In this document: positions 26,041 to 38,411 of the stretch, one piece after another
Position numbering within the stretch: the stretch's first letter is position 1
How the letters are laid out: each line of letters starts with the position of its first letter
NCBI RefSeq assembly: GCF_018320785.1
Contig: NC_054866.1
Coordinates: 37,115,000-37,178,999, forward strand
Direction of reading: 5' to 3'
Origin: Cheilinus undulatus
Taxonomy: Eukaryota; Chordata; Actinopteri; Labriformes; Labridae
DNA: 64,000 bases
The notes under the pieces: generated by a model
The model's database searches: none
Seen by the model: the letters and a program-made list of their open reading frames with translations, nothing else
What the model was told of the DNA's origin: nothing
Position numbers and translations under genes: made by a program

Positions 26041-27061
26041 GTCTGCCCTCAGAAAGCAGTTGAGCAGAGTTCAGCAGATACTGAAGACACAGGTGGGCGG
26101 GAGGAGAGCTGAAACACTTACACTGCAGCATCACCGAGTCAAAGTGTTTACATGTTCAACAATTTCCATTTTCCTGAGAATCCTCCTCAGTTTCCTCCCC
26201 CTTAATTCATCTTCCATTTTCTTTCTCTCTCTCCTTGTCCGTCATCCTCTCGCCTCCTTTTCCAGCAGCTGGCCCACACAGCATGGACTCAGTTACCTTT
26301 GTCTCACGCCTTCACTTTGTCTTTTCATCTTAAGCAACCCACTATCCTTCGTCAAGACCAAATCAATGCCTATTTATCCAAAGAATACATACACATTGGA
26401 TGATGTAATGTTACACTCTTAGCATCTTTTTCTAGTTCAATTTTCAAAATGTGGAAAAAGGACAACAATGAGATTGCTGGTTGTCCACATGTCTCTGCTT
26501 CCTCTCAGTCTTTCATCCTCCGTCCTCCGCCTCCCTCACATCTCTCTGACCTTTAACAGTGTTATCATCAAAGTGCTGCCATTTCAACATGACTAAATAC
26601 AAATTTACAAACTGCCATGCAACTAAAGGTTAAATAAAGACTTGTAATTCAATAATAGGGAGTCTTTCCAAGAATCAATAATAATCAATTTCAGGCCAGA
26701 ATTTAAATGTCTGCAGCTGCCAATCCTCACAGAGATTACACTGTGACTGATCTTTTAGATCATAGCTAATGTTTACTTCCACTCAAGCTTGTTAGCACAT
26801 AATTGGCTTTGGTAGGGTTATGAATATAACGGTAGAGTTTTCTGATCCCAGTAACAGTATTTGAAAAAACTTCTGGGGCTCGTAGATTAATTCTTATTTA
26901 CCACACCAATTTCTACCTACAAAGAAAGCAACACTAAGGTCACTCCAGAACTAGAGGACAATTCAGCCATCAGAATTATGAAAATTGATGGTTTTTGGCA
27001 CATTTCATATTTTTACTTTAGAAATAGAGGAAATAAACCATCAAATAATGTTTGGTCCAGC

Positions 27062-28265
27062 TCAGGCATCAAAGACAAAAAAAGCTGGTCGCCCAGAACA
27101 ACGCAGCAACCAGGGGAGAAGAGCCGAGAGGTGACAAAGAACCCAATGGTCACTCAGACTGAGCTCCAGAGAACCAGTGTGGAGATGGGACAAAGTTCCA
27201 GAAGAACAACCATCACGACAGCCCTCCACCCATATGGGAAACCTCTCCTTAGTGCTAAACACATAAAAGTCCACTTGTAATTTGCAAAGATGCATCTGAA
27301 GGACCCTCAGACTGTGGGAAATAAGATTCTCTGGTCTGATGAAACCACAATTGAACTGAGTGGTCTTAATTGTAAAAGTTATGTCTGAGGAAACCAGTCA
27401 CCGCTCATCACCTGCCCAATACCATCCCAACAGTGAAGCCTAGTGGTGGCAGCATTATGCTGTGGGGGTGTTTCTCAGCAGCAGGGACTGGAAGCCTGGT
27501 CAGAGTTGAGGAGAAGCTGAACGGAGCAAAGTTTAGAGATATCCTCAATGAAAACCTGTTTCACAACACTCAGGACCTCAGACTGGGCTGAAGTTTCATC
27601 TTCCAACATGACAATGACCCTAAGCACACAGACAAGACAATTACATTTATTTCAAACCTTCATTTATTCTCAAAAGGACATTGAGGTTTCCCTCATTTTC
27701 AACACCGTTGAGAATACAGGCACATTAAAACCAAAGCACAATAAAACAAAGTACAGTATACAGAAACAATCACTGTGAACAACAACATCATCAGTGACAA
27801 AGGCAGATGAATTCAAATCAGGTAAAGCAGTTGCAATGTGAAACACAGAGGCAAGAAATCAAAGTCCTGAACTTGGAAAGACAACAGAGGAGTGGCTAGG
27901 AATAACTCAGTGAATGTCCTAGAGAGGGACAGCCAGATCCCTGACTTGAATTCCATTGAAAATCTCTGGAGACCTGAAAATGGCTCTCCACTGATGCTCC
28001 CAATCCAACCTTGAGAAGATTTGCAAAGAAGAATGGCAGAAAATTCCCCTGGTGTGTACAGCTTGTTGTGTGTCATATTCAAAAAGACTGTATTTGCCAA
28101 AAGTGCTTCAATTAAGCACCGAGTAAAAGGTCTGAATACTCATTTCAATGTGATGCTTCAGTTCGAGAATTCTGTTTTCAGTTTGTCTTTTCGGGGTTCT
28201 GAGTGTAGATTAATGACAGAAAAAAAATTAGATCACTGCAGAATCAGGCTGCAATAAAAAAAATT
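27062..28265 (+). mobile_element. Tc1-like transposon relic with a nested insertion
   Basis: Left portion (27300-27640): KDPQTVGNKILWSDETTIEL (first catalytic Asp region), then a GG-rich turn (TAGTGGTGGCAGCATTATG) and KTCFTTLRTSD, with stops. The transposase-like sequence stops after HNDNDPKHTDK near 27640. It resumes at about 27870 with decayed KTTEEWLGI and IPLKISGDLK blocks. The segment between is foreign. The right end near 28120-28265 (AAAGGTCTGAATACTCATTT and an A-rich tail) fits a Tc1 terminus. Confidence 0.7.
27640..27868. mobile_element. Insertion inside the Tc1 relic
   Basis: About 230 bp with no Tc1 similarity: ATTACATTTATTTCAAACC, GGACATTGAGGTTTCCC, ACATTAAAACC, then an A-rich stretch. 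This looks like the antisense 3' end of a retroposon. Borders are approximate. Confidence 0.45.
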
Positions 28266-29399
28266 AAACTCAGTCTCTGGTATCGTATCAGGACTGGATA
28301 TCAGCTGCAAATTCAGATATTGCAGCCAAAGAGTAAAAAATGTCATCAGAATATCTACATACAAAAGTAACGTCCTTCTGAAGTCGTAATACACTCATTT
28401 GTCCATCCTGTACAACTGTATACCCCTCTAAATGGTCAACCAGTGGGTACATGAGTGGTTGAGATAAAGTCATAAAGCATCTATTGAACTTTAATGACAG
28501 ATCACAGGCATGAGACAGAGATGTGCTGTCAACACTGATGCCATGGCTTTCTTTTCTCCCACTCTCCATCCCCTTTCTTTAGCCCCCGGTGGGGGATTTT
28601 CAGAGCGCCTCACTCCATAACTCACTGACCATGAAGGATTGTGACAGCAGCGCCAATGCACCACTAACAAAATTATCCTGTAGATATGGGCAAACTCTAA
28701 CAGAGAGTGAGAAGGATGTGGATAGCTGGCAGGAAGTGTAGAGAACGGATCATGTTAGCAGGAGGGAGAGATGAAAGACCTGCAGGGCAAGAAGTGCAAA
28801 GAAAAGGCAAGAAAAAGACCAGAAACAGAGGCAGAGAGGAACTCTCTATAAAAATAGAGATTTTTTTTTACAGAAGGCTTCCTTACTGAATAAACTTCCC
28901 ACAATATTTCCTCAATTCATGATGTTCTGAGAATTTTCAAATGAAAAATAGCAAAAAAACATTATAGATTCTGAAGTTCCCATAGAAAGATCTAGGTTCT
29001 TCGTTCCTATCCACTTGTGAATAGGTTATCAGTAACAGGGTCCTGAGGACACGTGAAAGCGAGATGAGTGCAGGAAGTGAAGTTAGGAATCAATGGAAAA
29101 GGAGGAAAAAGATTATGTTAAAGCCCTAGGTGGACCTGCATGCTGCAGCTATCTGTGCTTCCGGTGTGACCCTCCCTACACTGAAAAAAAGTGATTTTCC
29201 ACACAGTAAAACCACTTTGTATAGCGTGGAGGCAATCATTATCACCATTTACTTGGTCCTGCAGAACTCCTGCATCCTAGCTAGATGAAGGGACAAAAGG
29301 AGGCAAGAGTCTTGTCCTGAGCTAAGAGGGTAGCTGCACACCTTTAACAGCTTTTCACCCCTGTTTTGTCATAAACATGTTGTAATGGAAACAGTGATA
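28266..29399. other. No gene seen (stx1a intron 1)
   Basis: No repeat or coding signature recognised. Confidence 0.45.
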
Positions 29400-31210
29400 G
29401 ACTATTTACCCTCCAGTATCATTCAAAAACACTATTATAAGCCATTTTGTCCACTGTGAAAAACATTACTAATAAAACTAATAAATTATAAAGGGAGTGA
29501 ATAGGCTTGTTATGGAGCAAATTTAAAAAAAAACATAAATCTAAATAATTTTTGTTGCTAATATTGAACACATCCAAGACCATAATTGGAAAAATACCCC
29601 AGCCCTGGAGCTGGGCAATTAAATGAAAAATAATCGAAACTGACATTTAGAGCCTCTAACAGACGAAAACCTGCCATGTCAATTATTTCAATTTTTTCCT
29701 GTTTTCTTGGAAAACTTTGACTTTTTACGAAAAACATTTTTTATTTCAGCTGATGTGTGTTTAGATTTCAAATGTTTCAATAGATAAACCTAAATTGTTA
29801 ATCTGTGCCTGTTCCTTTCAGTTGTTTGTTTTAAAATACAAATATTTACAGAACAGAGTCAGAGGTTAGGGGTGGAATAATCGTTCATTAATCATAATCA
29901 AGGTTAAAAGTTCAATTAATTGTGATTTTGATTTTTGCCATAATCGCCCAGCCCTACCCAGCCCCCCATTGGATATAATGTAACTAACTTTCTGTGAGTG
30001 GCTTTCATATAAACAGTGACACCATGCATTCAAACCAGCATTTAAAGGGTTAAAATCCTGAAAATAATTAAATATTTGGATATTTTGTTCAAGATTGACA
30101 TTGATTGAAAGATTGAAGCCAAAAAAAAGGAAATATATTAATCTGTAGTATTTTTATAGCAGTTTCTATAAGTGGACATTTTTGGCTAATGGCTTATCAG
30201 GAGCACAATTTTAAATCTGACACAAAATCCAATCATTTCTGGCATTGGGCCAAAATCTCATTCCTCCATAATCACAACATTTCAGGAAAGGAAAAAGCGG
30301 TATTTTTCTAATAATTTAACACTGAGTGGTCACAGTCAGCATCTTGTTGACACATTTTATTTGTTTATTAGTTCATCAAAGGTGACCAGAAGCACTGATT
30401 TATGGGAAAAAGAAAGGTGTAAAATGGAGATGCAACATTTTGGCATGACTCCAGCATAATACATCAAAATCACTTTTGTTGCTAATCGCTGACATATCCA
30501 GGAGGGAGATAACTCATTTTCTATCATTTTATTTATTTTATGTTTTTTCAGAAAAGAACAACCATGATCTCTAGTAGTAAAAACTGACATTTAAAGAGTT
30601 AAAACCCCTAAAATATGCAAATATTTGGTAGTTTTGGTCAGGGTGGAAGTTGACAAAAATAAACTGATCAAAAACACTCCAGGAAAATTAAAGGTTTCAC
30701 AGTGGAAAATCAGTTTCGTTGCTAATCTTTAACATATCCAGGTCAGGATTATGCTTGAAAGAAGAACAAAAAAAAAAAACAAAAAAACAAAAACAGGCAT
30801 TTAAAGGGTTAAAATTGCCAAAATATGCAATTATTTGGTATTTTTGGTCAGGACTGAAGTTGATGAACGGAATTAATTAAAAAAATTTGAGATAACTTTA
30901 ATATAATTCTTATATAATATTTTTCTCAATGGACATTTTTATCTATGAATTTAGAGCAAAACAGTTAATCTGACAGTAAACAAAAACAAAAGGCATCAAA
31001 ATAAAATTTGCTGCTAACTGTTGACATATCCAGGACTTTGAATATACCTGGTATTTATTTCTTAGAAAACAGCTTATTTAATGTAGGTTAAAAAACTGAA
31101 AAAAATCCTCCTTGCCATTTGCAGCGGCACAGACAAAATGATCTCAGAAGTAAAAGTGAAATATTCACCCTTTTGGACAAAAGTGTCTGGAGTGACACCG
31201 GAGGGTTAAG
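29400..31210. repeat. Degenerate satellite-like array
   Basis: Two landmarks recur. GTTGCTAAT...ACATATCCAGG occurs near 29553, 30477, 30719 and 31010 (variants). CATTTAAAGGGTTAAAAT...ATTTGGTA occurs near 30040, 30589 and 30797. The best-preserved units (30477-31030) are 210-290 bp long. A MITE interrupts the left part. No coding. Confidence 0.6.
29588..29958. mobile_element. hAT-like MITE inside the satellite array
   Basis: The ends are related in inverse: AGCTGGGCAATTAAAT on the left and TAATCGCCCAGCCCTA on the right (29941-29956). The interior is A/T-rich with repeated ATAATCG motifs. This is a typical non-autonomous GGGCTGGGCGATTA family. Confidence 0.55.
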
Positions 31211-33508
31211 GGAATCAACCTTCATGGGGTAAACAGCTGATTAATGCTTTTTTTGCTAAAGAACAAGCTGTATAAGCTGTAAGCTTTTACATGAAGCACA
31301 GGAGTGTTTCTATTCTTACCTTTTTGTCATTATTTCACACACATATGAAGAAGCCAGACTGCTACCAAATGAGGAGGTGTTTAGGAGGCAAAGGATTGGC
31401 TCTTATTTCTAAGCTGAGCCAAATGATCAAGATCTAAAGAAAGACAGATTTCCTATCACAACAAGCAAAGCTGGACGGACATCGGCTCTAGAAACACAAG
31501 CAAGATCATAGTTACGCTCCAAACAGCGACAAACTGTACTGAATCAAACCAACCCGATTATTGGAAACTAACCATACAAAAAAAAACATTTTTGAAAATA
31601 GTAAACTATCCCTTTAAGTATGAACTGTCTTTATCCTCGCCACTGCCAGCGCTCAGCTTATAGACTGTAAGTAGACATGTACCTATGCTATTTCAGAGGA
31701 CAGGTTAAGGGGAAATTAGATCATTTGTTGTTGATTCTGAATAATTTTAGGATTTTAAGGGCTTGTTCAATCTCTTTACTGCTGTACTATTTTTATTTAT
31801 ATATGGACATTTACAATAAACACTTCCTAAAAGTCAGGATTTATCACTATAAATGTACATATACTATTAATATACTTTTTATACACTATAATTATCTCAT
31901 GGGCACATGCAATGCTTTTTCACTCAGAATATGTACATTATTCCTGCTGAAAGGAGGCGGGAGTCTTACAGCTGTTTCATTTTGATGCAGTTATGAAGCT
32001 AGCTATAAGCTACCCAAAGATGGACTGGTGCAAATTTAGAGGGGGAAAAGGGTCATTTTTGGATTTATCTCAGACTCAGGAGAAACACGTCAAAGCAGCT
32101 ACAGCTGATAGAGATTCTTTAATTCAAGTGTATTTATCCCATTTCATATTATCATCATAATATTAATGGTAATGCAATATTTTTTTATTATAAAGGCCAA
32201 AGATGAAAAACAGACAGAAATTATAATGTATGATTCAAATGTTAATAGGCAATATTCCAGCCTTGATAATCTCACTGCATTAATTTGGAATAACTTCCTG
32301 TAACCTTTTACATAGCAATATCTATTACAGAGAAGAGACATTACAATGCCAGTTTTTCTCAGTTCTATCATCATTATCATATCATAACTGTTATTATGAT
32401 GAAAGATTATTACTCTTCAATGACACAGAGCCAATTAAAGCCTAATGAGGTCAACGACAATTCACAACAGTCTCTATTTTCAACGAGTATCTGTGATCAG
32501 ATATGCTATTTGTACAGTGCTGCCTTCGATTATAAGATAGTGTGGTCCATTCGACACATCACAAATTCAATTTTAGCAGCAGCAACAAAGAGGACCCCAG
32601 GCTATTTCTCCGACAGCAGATGTGGATGGTTTGATAACAGAATCGTCATTATTTTATATTAGGATCTTCATCAGCAAACACCTCGGGAGCTGCTGCTACC
32701 AGAGTCACAAGAATGAAAATTTTACTACACAAACTCATCAGCATGTAATAAAACAAAATGGATCCAAGGAAATCTCACGGGTAGACGGCTATCAAACCAG
32801 TAAATACGTTGAGTTTTTCAGGTGTAGATAAGGACAGCCTATAGTGCACAACAATTCAATGGACTATCCATTCACACATTTCTGAAATTCCTATTAGCGG
32901 CCCACACATATTAATGCAACTGTCACCTCATTTGCAGAGACAAACAAGTCTCTGGTGAAATGCCAGATTGGTCACACTCATTTCAAGGCTCATTAATGCA
33001 ATTATGCAGCCTGTGTGTGTCGATGAATGACATATTTGTGGCTGTGTTTGTGTGTGCACGTCTAGTGACAATACAGGAGTGTGACAGCACTTTTTACAGC
33101 TGCATTATTCTGCTCCATCACTATTTAAGAGCATTGACAGAGGTTTAAGTCTTTAAAGGTGGTCAAAAATAGAACCACTGACTGCCTTTGTTACACAGTT
33201 CTCAAGTTAAGGCTACTAAATTGGCAGTAAATAGCATTAACACACTAATTATTTCTCATTATGAAGTTTGTGTCTTTATCTTGACAGGATAATGACAATA
33301 AGGGAAAAGAAGAGGCTCAGTAAAACATGTGTGCGTTATAAAAAGATAGATAACTGGGTTAAGTGTGTAAGGTAAGGGGCAAATTGGACTGTAATTAATT
33401 TTGTTAGCAGAATATTCCACAGTGAATTATCCCCTCATTTTGTAGGGTTTTTCAAGTTTGAGTAAGTCAAGCAAGGGAGAATGCCATATTAGCTCACTGC
33501 TCATAATT
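31211..33508. other. No gene seen (stx1a intron 1)
   Basis: A fragment AAACTATCCCTTTAAGTA at 31602-31619 resembles the end of a common fish MITE. Otherwise nothing recognised. Confidence 0.45.
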
Positions 33509-33766
33509 ACCTCCGCCAAGGAGGTCATGTGATCGGCAGGGTTTGTTAGTTAGTTTGTTTGTTTGTTAGCAACATAACTCAAAAAGTTACGGACGGATTT
33601 TGATGAAATTTTCAGGAAATGTCAGAAATGGCATAAGGAAAAAATGATTAGATTTTGGGAGTGATCCGGATCACCGTCTGGATCCAGGAATTTTTTTAAA
33701 GGATTCTTTACTACTGGGAGACAGGGCTAATGGCGGAGGTCTGTGCTCTCTGAGTGCTTTTCTAGT
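33509..33766. mobile_element. Short MITE-like repeat with CCTCCGCCA ends
   Basis: CCTCCGCCA at 33510-33518 is an exact inverted match of TGGCGGAGG at 33731-33739. The interior has GTTTGTTTGTTTGTTAGCAA, ACGGATTTTGATGAAATTTT and GATCCGGATCACCG, a pattern very widespread in fish genomes. Confidence 0.7.
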
Positions 33767-33889
33767 TTTACAAATAAAGTCCGCATACAAGCAACAGAGT
33801 CCAGTGTTAATACATCAATACAAAAAGCCAAATAACTGTAGCTTCTTAAGGGTCCACTTGAGGCTAGCTGAAAAACCAAAGGAATCTTC

Positions 33890-34200
33890 GTTAGGCTAAC
33901 CTGACACTCCAGATAGACTATTTTACACATCAATGGCATTGGATGTATTTCAGACCAATCTGGGCAACAGCCCATGCATTTTTTTTTTTTTTTTTGAAAG
34001 GGAAGAACCTCTAAGAAAATCTTGGAGGATGACTGGGCGAACATTCTGTCACATTAATTCTGGGCCAATCAGTGCAACAAAACATATGAAGCACATATGA
34101 TAAGATATAACTGCATCCATGCTAGTCTCTTCACTAAGCACTAATGTTTATAGACTTGCAGAACAAGTAAACCCCACTTGTAGCTACCGCCTCTCTCTCC
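33890..34200 (+). repeat. Dispersed repeat shared with 24.3-24.5 kb
   Basis: ACCTGACACTCCAGATAGAC, GGCGAACATTCTGTCACATT and GGGCCAATCAGTGCAACAAA each have a counterpart in the same order at 24310-24455. It contains a T17 run (33978-33995). Family unknown. Confidence 0.5.
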
Positions 34201-34273
34201 CTATATGACGCTGACTAGTTCAGCCATTCTTTAACCACAAACAAGCACAGCCTGAAACTTGGATCAGCCTGAT

Positions 34274-34453
34274 TTATTTATTTATTTTGGGGCATTTTTG
34301 TGCCTTTATTAGATAGAGGAGAACAGTGGATAGAGTCAGAAACAGGGTCAAGGGTGGGGGAGAGACATGCGGTAAAGGGCCCCAGGCCGGATTCGAACCC
34401 GGGCCATGTGCACACATGGGTAGCGCCTTTAACCACTAGGCCACCTGCTCTCC
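34274..34453 (-). mobile_element. tRNA-derived SINE, copy 1
   Basis: On the minus strand: a tRNA-like head with B box GGTTCGAATCC inside CCCGGGTTCGAATCCGGCC, then CATGTCTCTCCC, CTGTTTCTGACTC, and a tail of GGCACAAAAATGCCCC and A/T-rich bases. Flanking direct repeats CAGCCTGAT at 34265-34273 and 34454-34462 support target-primed insertion. Confidence 0.85.
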
Positions 34454-34462
34454 CAGCCTGAT

Positions 34463-37400
34463 GATTTATGACATTTTTCAGCAAAACAAAAATGTTTACA
34501 GACCATTTCAAAAAGGTGTTTGTCATTTATTTATTCAGAAAAATTGTACAGGAAGGTAATTTATCACAACTCATCAGTTTTGATTGCATTATCCCTCTGA
34601 ACCCTAAGCTATTTTTTAAACTATTTTGTCTCACCTGGACTTACTGTCTTAAAAAGTTAGTAAAACATCAACCCTGTGGTGCACAGTCAACCTCTAAACA
34701 GCCTTCTTTTCTGAACAGCCTGGGCTTTAAGAGTATGTTTGCTGCAGTAACGTCACTTAATTTTTTCAAAAAGTCATAAGACTACAAAGACAAAAGAAAA
34801 ACTGAACAAATCTAAACTTTAAGACTTTTTAACGTGTAAACAATAATGACACTTTTTGCACAAACTTGTTCTCCCATCTCTTTGGGACCAAAAACTGAAA
34901 AAAATAATCATTCTGCAACAAAAGTCTTTTAAATGTTGACATATTTCCAAAGGAGTCCTTGCTCTCTTTGTATCGTCAGTTCCTGTCTGCAGAGACACAG
35001 AGGGCCACATCACGGGCTCTCCGTCTCCCTTTCTCTTCTTTATGAGCTATTCAGGCCATCTCCACCAGGATCTGTCCAGTTAGATATGTGCAGTTTAACA
35101 CAGCCTGGCATGACAATGGAACAGCCTGCCATTGGTTGTTATCCCATCACAAAGTATTGTCAGAAAATAGTATGGTGGTTGTCATTAGCATCTAAGACAC
35201 AAATGTTAAAAAAATGGATTGAACAAATGATAAAAAGACATTCAATGTTGGATTTGCCATTGTGGATTCAATCTTTAAAGACACTGAAAAAATCCCCCAA
35301 GTTCCAGGCTCATTAAAAAGCTTCCATAAGGAAAACAAAGGTATGGATAGCATCATCAGAATGGCAAAATGACTGGGCTTCAGAAGGAAATAAGTACGAG
35401 GCTACGATTTATGGTTCAAGAGTTCCTTAATAACCTGTGTCACTTCTTTAGGCCCGCCTCAACTCAACCTCTCTGTGTTTTGACAGAAAGTTGATTTCAG
35501 ACAGGATTTCTAATATGGCAGCTTCCATCATTGGGTTTCATTACACCTTTATCAGGTGACATCACTGAGACTATGTCCATGTTTTAAACAGCCTAAGAGA
35601 TCAAATAAGGCTAGTAGAAAGTTTATGTTAAAAAAAATGTGGGACAACATTTTCTTACAAAAGAGGTTGAAATACAACTTATTTGATTTACTTTGATGAG
35701 GCAACATATTATTAATTTCAGGTTGATTATTCTTACTTAAAAACAAAAAACCAAGCTAACCATTTTGGGGGGAAAAACACTGATAATCCATGGTTTCTAA
35801 AGGTATTGGTGATCTATTTCCATTCATAAGTTTATTCTACGCATGCTGTAAGCTGTGATAAAAACTATTAGACTTTTAGAAGTCTTAAGTGATGCATTGA
35901 AAAGGTTTTTAAGTGATAGTTATATTCTGGTTTTGTGTTTGTAGCACCTGTTTACACTGCCCATGGCATGCTAAAGAAGCTACTGTGTATATTGCTTTTT
36001 TAACAAAAGTTAGAAAGTTCAATCATTCAGCCAGATAGCAAAAAAATCTTTTTTTTCCCACTGTGGCTTGCAACACTGAAGAAATGTATTCAGTCAAAAC
36101 CAGGTCAAGGATGAAAAAGGGTAAATAAATTAATAAAGTCAAATAAAAGGGAGAAAAAAGGAAGATAATGACAACGAACAAGAATTTCACCCTTATCTGA
36201 GCCTTAGAAAATGCTCAGTATCCATCCTGTTTGTGAACGTATCACTTTAACACCAAACAGGAAGTGACAGTTAGTATCGCCACTATACACACTCACAAAG
36301 ACCTGCCTGAACAGATGCTTACACTAACAGCAAAGAGAGAGGTAGGAGAAGGTAAGGGGAAAAACATAGAGGAGGACAAGTGATAAATCAAAAATAGGAA
36401 AAGAGAAAGAGTAATAAAAAAGGGAAAATAAGGTGTTATTATAAAGAGGTGGATATGAAAAAGAGACAAAAAATAGGTAAAACTGAGGGGATAAACATTT
36501 GATTGATAACAGCCCCAGCAGTGTATGAGAACTGTAATAACCTCATCAGTATGTTTCCTCTTAGGATTCAGAGCTTGACTGAAAATGCATCATATCTGAG
36601 CCATCTGTCACCAAAATCACTGCTCGGCCAACTGGGAGTGGTGGGACAAGGTGATGATACAGAAGAGGCTGTATCACCATGTTAGATATTGGGACTGACA
36701 GTTTTTAGGCAGAGAGCTAATGAGCAGAAGTCCGAGCAGGTGTTGAGCTCATAAACTAGCTTTGTGTGCATATGGGTAAAGTTGGAGCTGAACCTGCACC
36801 CTCATGCAGATATGAGCCAGTCTAAATATGCTGCCGAGCACATGGGTAAGCACACTTACAGCATGCACGTACAAACACGCAAAAACACAGGACGAAATAC
36901 AAGTTTAAAGCAAATTTCCTATTCTTTTTAATGCACCTATGCTCATTTTTTTGGGCGCTATTAAAAAACAGATATTTTTATACTAGAAGACGACAAAATT
37001 AAAAGAAAATCATAAATCCACATATGAAAACACACAGATCCAATAAAAGAGAACTATAATTAATCCAGATAATATGTCAGCGTCATTATAAATCCAACGT
37101 TTCTAAAATTAATTACATTCATTTAGTCACAGCAGGCTGCAGACAGTTTACTAGAGCCAGGGTATTTCTGTTAGATAGCACTGAATGAAGGCATGTTCTC
37201 AGTGATTCCTGAGATTTAAGTAGCGTGAATGAATAATTTAGTGACACTGTTGGGCTGTTTAATTAATCTCAGTTTCATTGTTATCCCTGGCTGATCATTC
37301 TCAATGAACATATTGCAACATGGCTAAGCAATATAGAAAAATATTAGATTTTTTTTCTGTGTTCTTTTTTTAAGTTGCCCATCTTTTACATTTTTCACCA

Positions 37401-37729
37401 AACACAAGCAACAAATCATTTTATATTTTACCCAGCACAATATTAGATAGGTAAAACTGTAAATAAAGGAATGATGATTTTTATGACATTCTGATTTTGA
37501 TTAAGAAAAGTATATAAAATAAGAAAAGTAAGATTTTACTATTCTGTAGAAATAGTCTAAAAAATTGAGACTTAACTCAGTCTATACCGATAGCGTGGTG
37601 TAGAGCAGTGGGAATCCTGATTCCCAAGGAGAAGGAGTCCTCTGATCTAACCCAGCTTAGAACCATTTTATTGTTAAACATTCTTTAGTATCATAGCACA
37701 GAGGCAAACAAGTTCCTTAGAAAGGAACA
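34463..37729. other. No gene seen (stx1a intron 1)
   Basis: Includes a purine-rich stretch (about 36330-36490). No gene or clear transposon. Confidence 0.45.
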
Positions 37730-37737
37730 GTTTAATT

Positions 37738-38403
37738 CAGTGGTTCTCAACCTGTGTGTCAGAACCCAAAAGTGGGTCGCGGAGCAGTTTTCAGTGGGTC
37801 TAAAAAAAAAATGGTGGCAAAAGTCCTGAAGTCCTCATTGAACATGCATTGATACCTTTTATCTTACCCTGTTTTACTGTGAAATTGGGTAAATTTAAAT
37901 CTCCGATCAATATTTCAACTAATCGGGAGCGCAGATGGTCAAGTGGTTTGGGGCGCTACCCATGTGTGCGGGGGGCAAGGGTTCGAATCCGGCCTGAGGC
38001 CCTTGCCGCATGTCTCTCCCCACTCTCTGCCCTGTTTCTGAGTCTGTCCACTGTCCTTCTTCTATCAAGTGGGGGCATGAAAAGGCCAAAAATAAATTAA
38101 AAAAAAAATGTTTCAACTAATCTATCTCCTCTTCTTGCATAAATGGCTACTTTTCCCATTATAATAAAGTAATTTCACAAGTTCTCTGGAAAACTGGCAA
38201 TGATTGACACATAATGATGGTGAAAGAGGGTATAAAATTTGCCCTTTTCTTTTGTATATTAGGTGTTTTGGTCCAATTATGCTCCAAACTGCAACATATC
38301 TAATTAACTAAACATGCGTCGTTGAACATTTTGGAAACTTGGGTTGTGATCTGTCATAGGATGGACTGGTGGGTCCTGAGGCCGGACCAGTTGAGAACTA
38401 CTG
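37738..38403. mobile_element. Non-autonomous hAT (Charlie-like) element
   Basis: Ends CAGTGGTTCTCAACCTGTG (37738) and CCAGTTGAGAACTACTG (to 38403) are imperfect inverted repeats of the Charlie type, followed inside by the typical GTGGGTCGCGG. The 8-base flanks GTTTAATT (37730-37737) and GTTTAATC (38404-38411) differ at one base, fitting a hAT target duplication. A SINE sits inside. Confidence 0.85.
37925..38110 (+). mobile_element. tRNA-derived SINE, copy 2, nested in the hAT element
   Basis: Plus strand: A-box-like ATGGTCAAGTGGTTTGGGGC and B box GGGTTCGAATCCGGCCTGA. Then CATGTCTCTCCCCACTCTC, CCTGTTTCTGAGTCTG, and a tail GCCAAAAATAAATT plus a run of A. Exact 12-base direct repeats TTTCAACTAATC flank it (37913-37924 and 38111-38122). 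Confidence 0.93.
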
Positions 38404-38411
38404 GTTTAATC

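Noticed and set aside
34380-34410. Possible functional tRNA gene at the GGATTCGAACCCGGGCC sequences (also 37.98, 48.93 and 63.68 kb)
   Set aside because: The B box is tRNA-like but no cloverleaf with paired acceptor stem could be made, and the same body and tail follow each copy, so these are SINEs.
34933-35316. 127-codon plus-strand frame
   Set aside because: No recognisable motif and no splice-compatible neighbours; probably chance.
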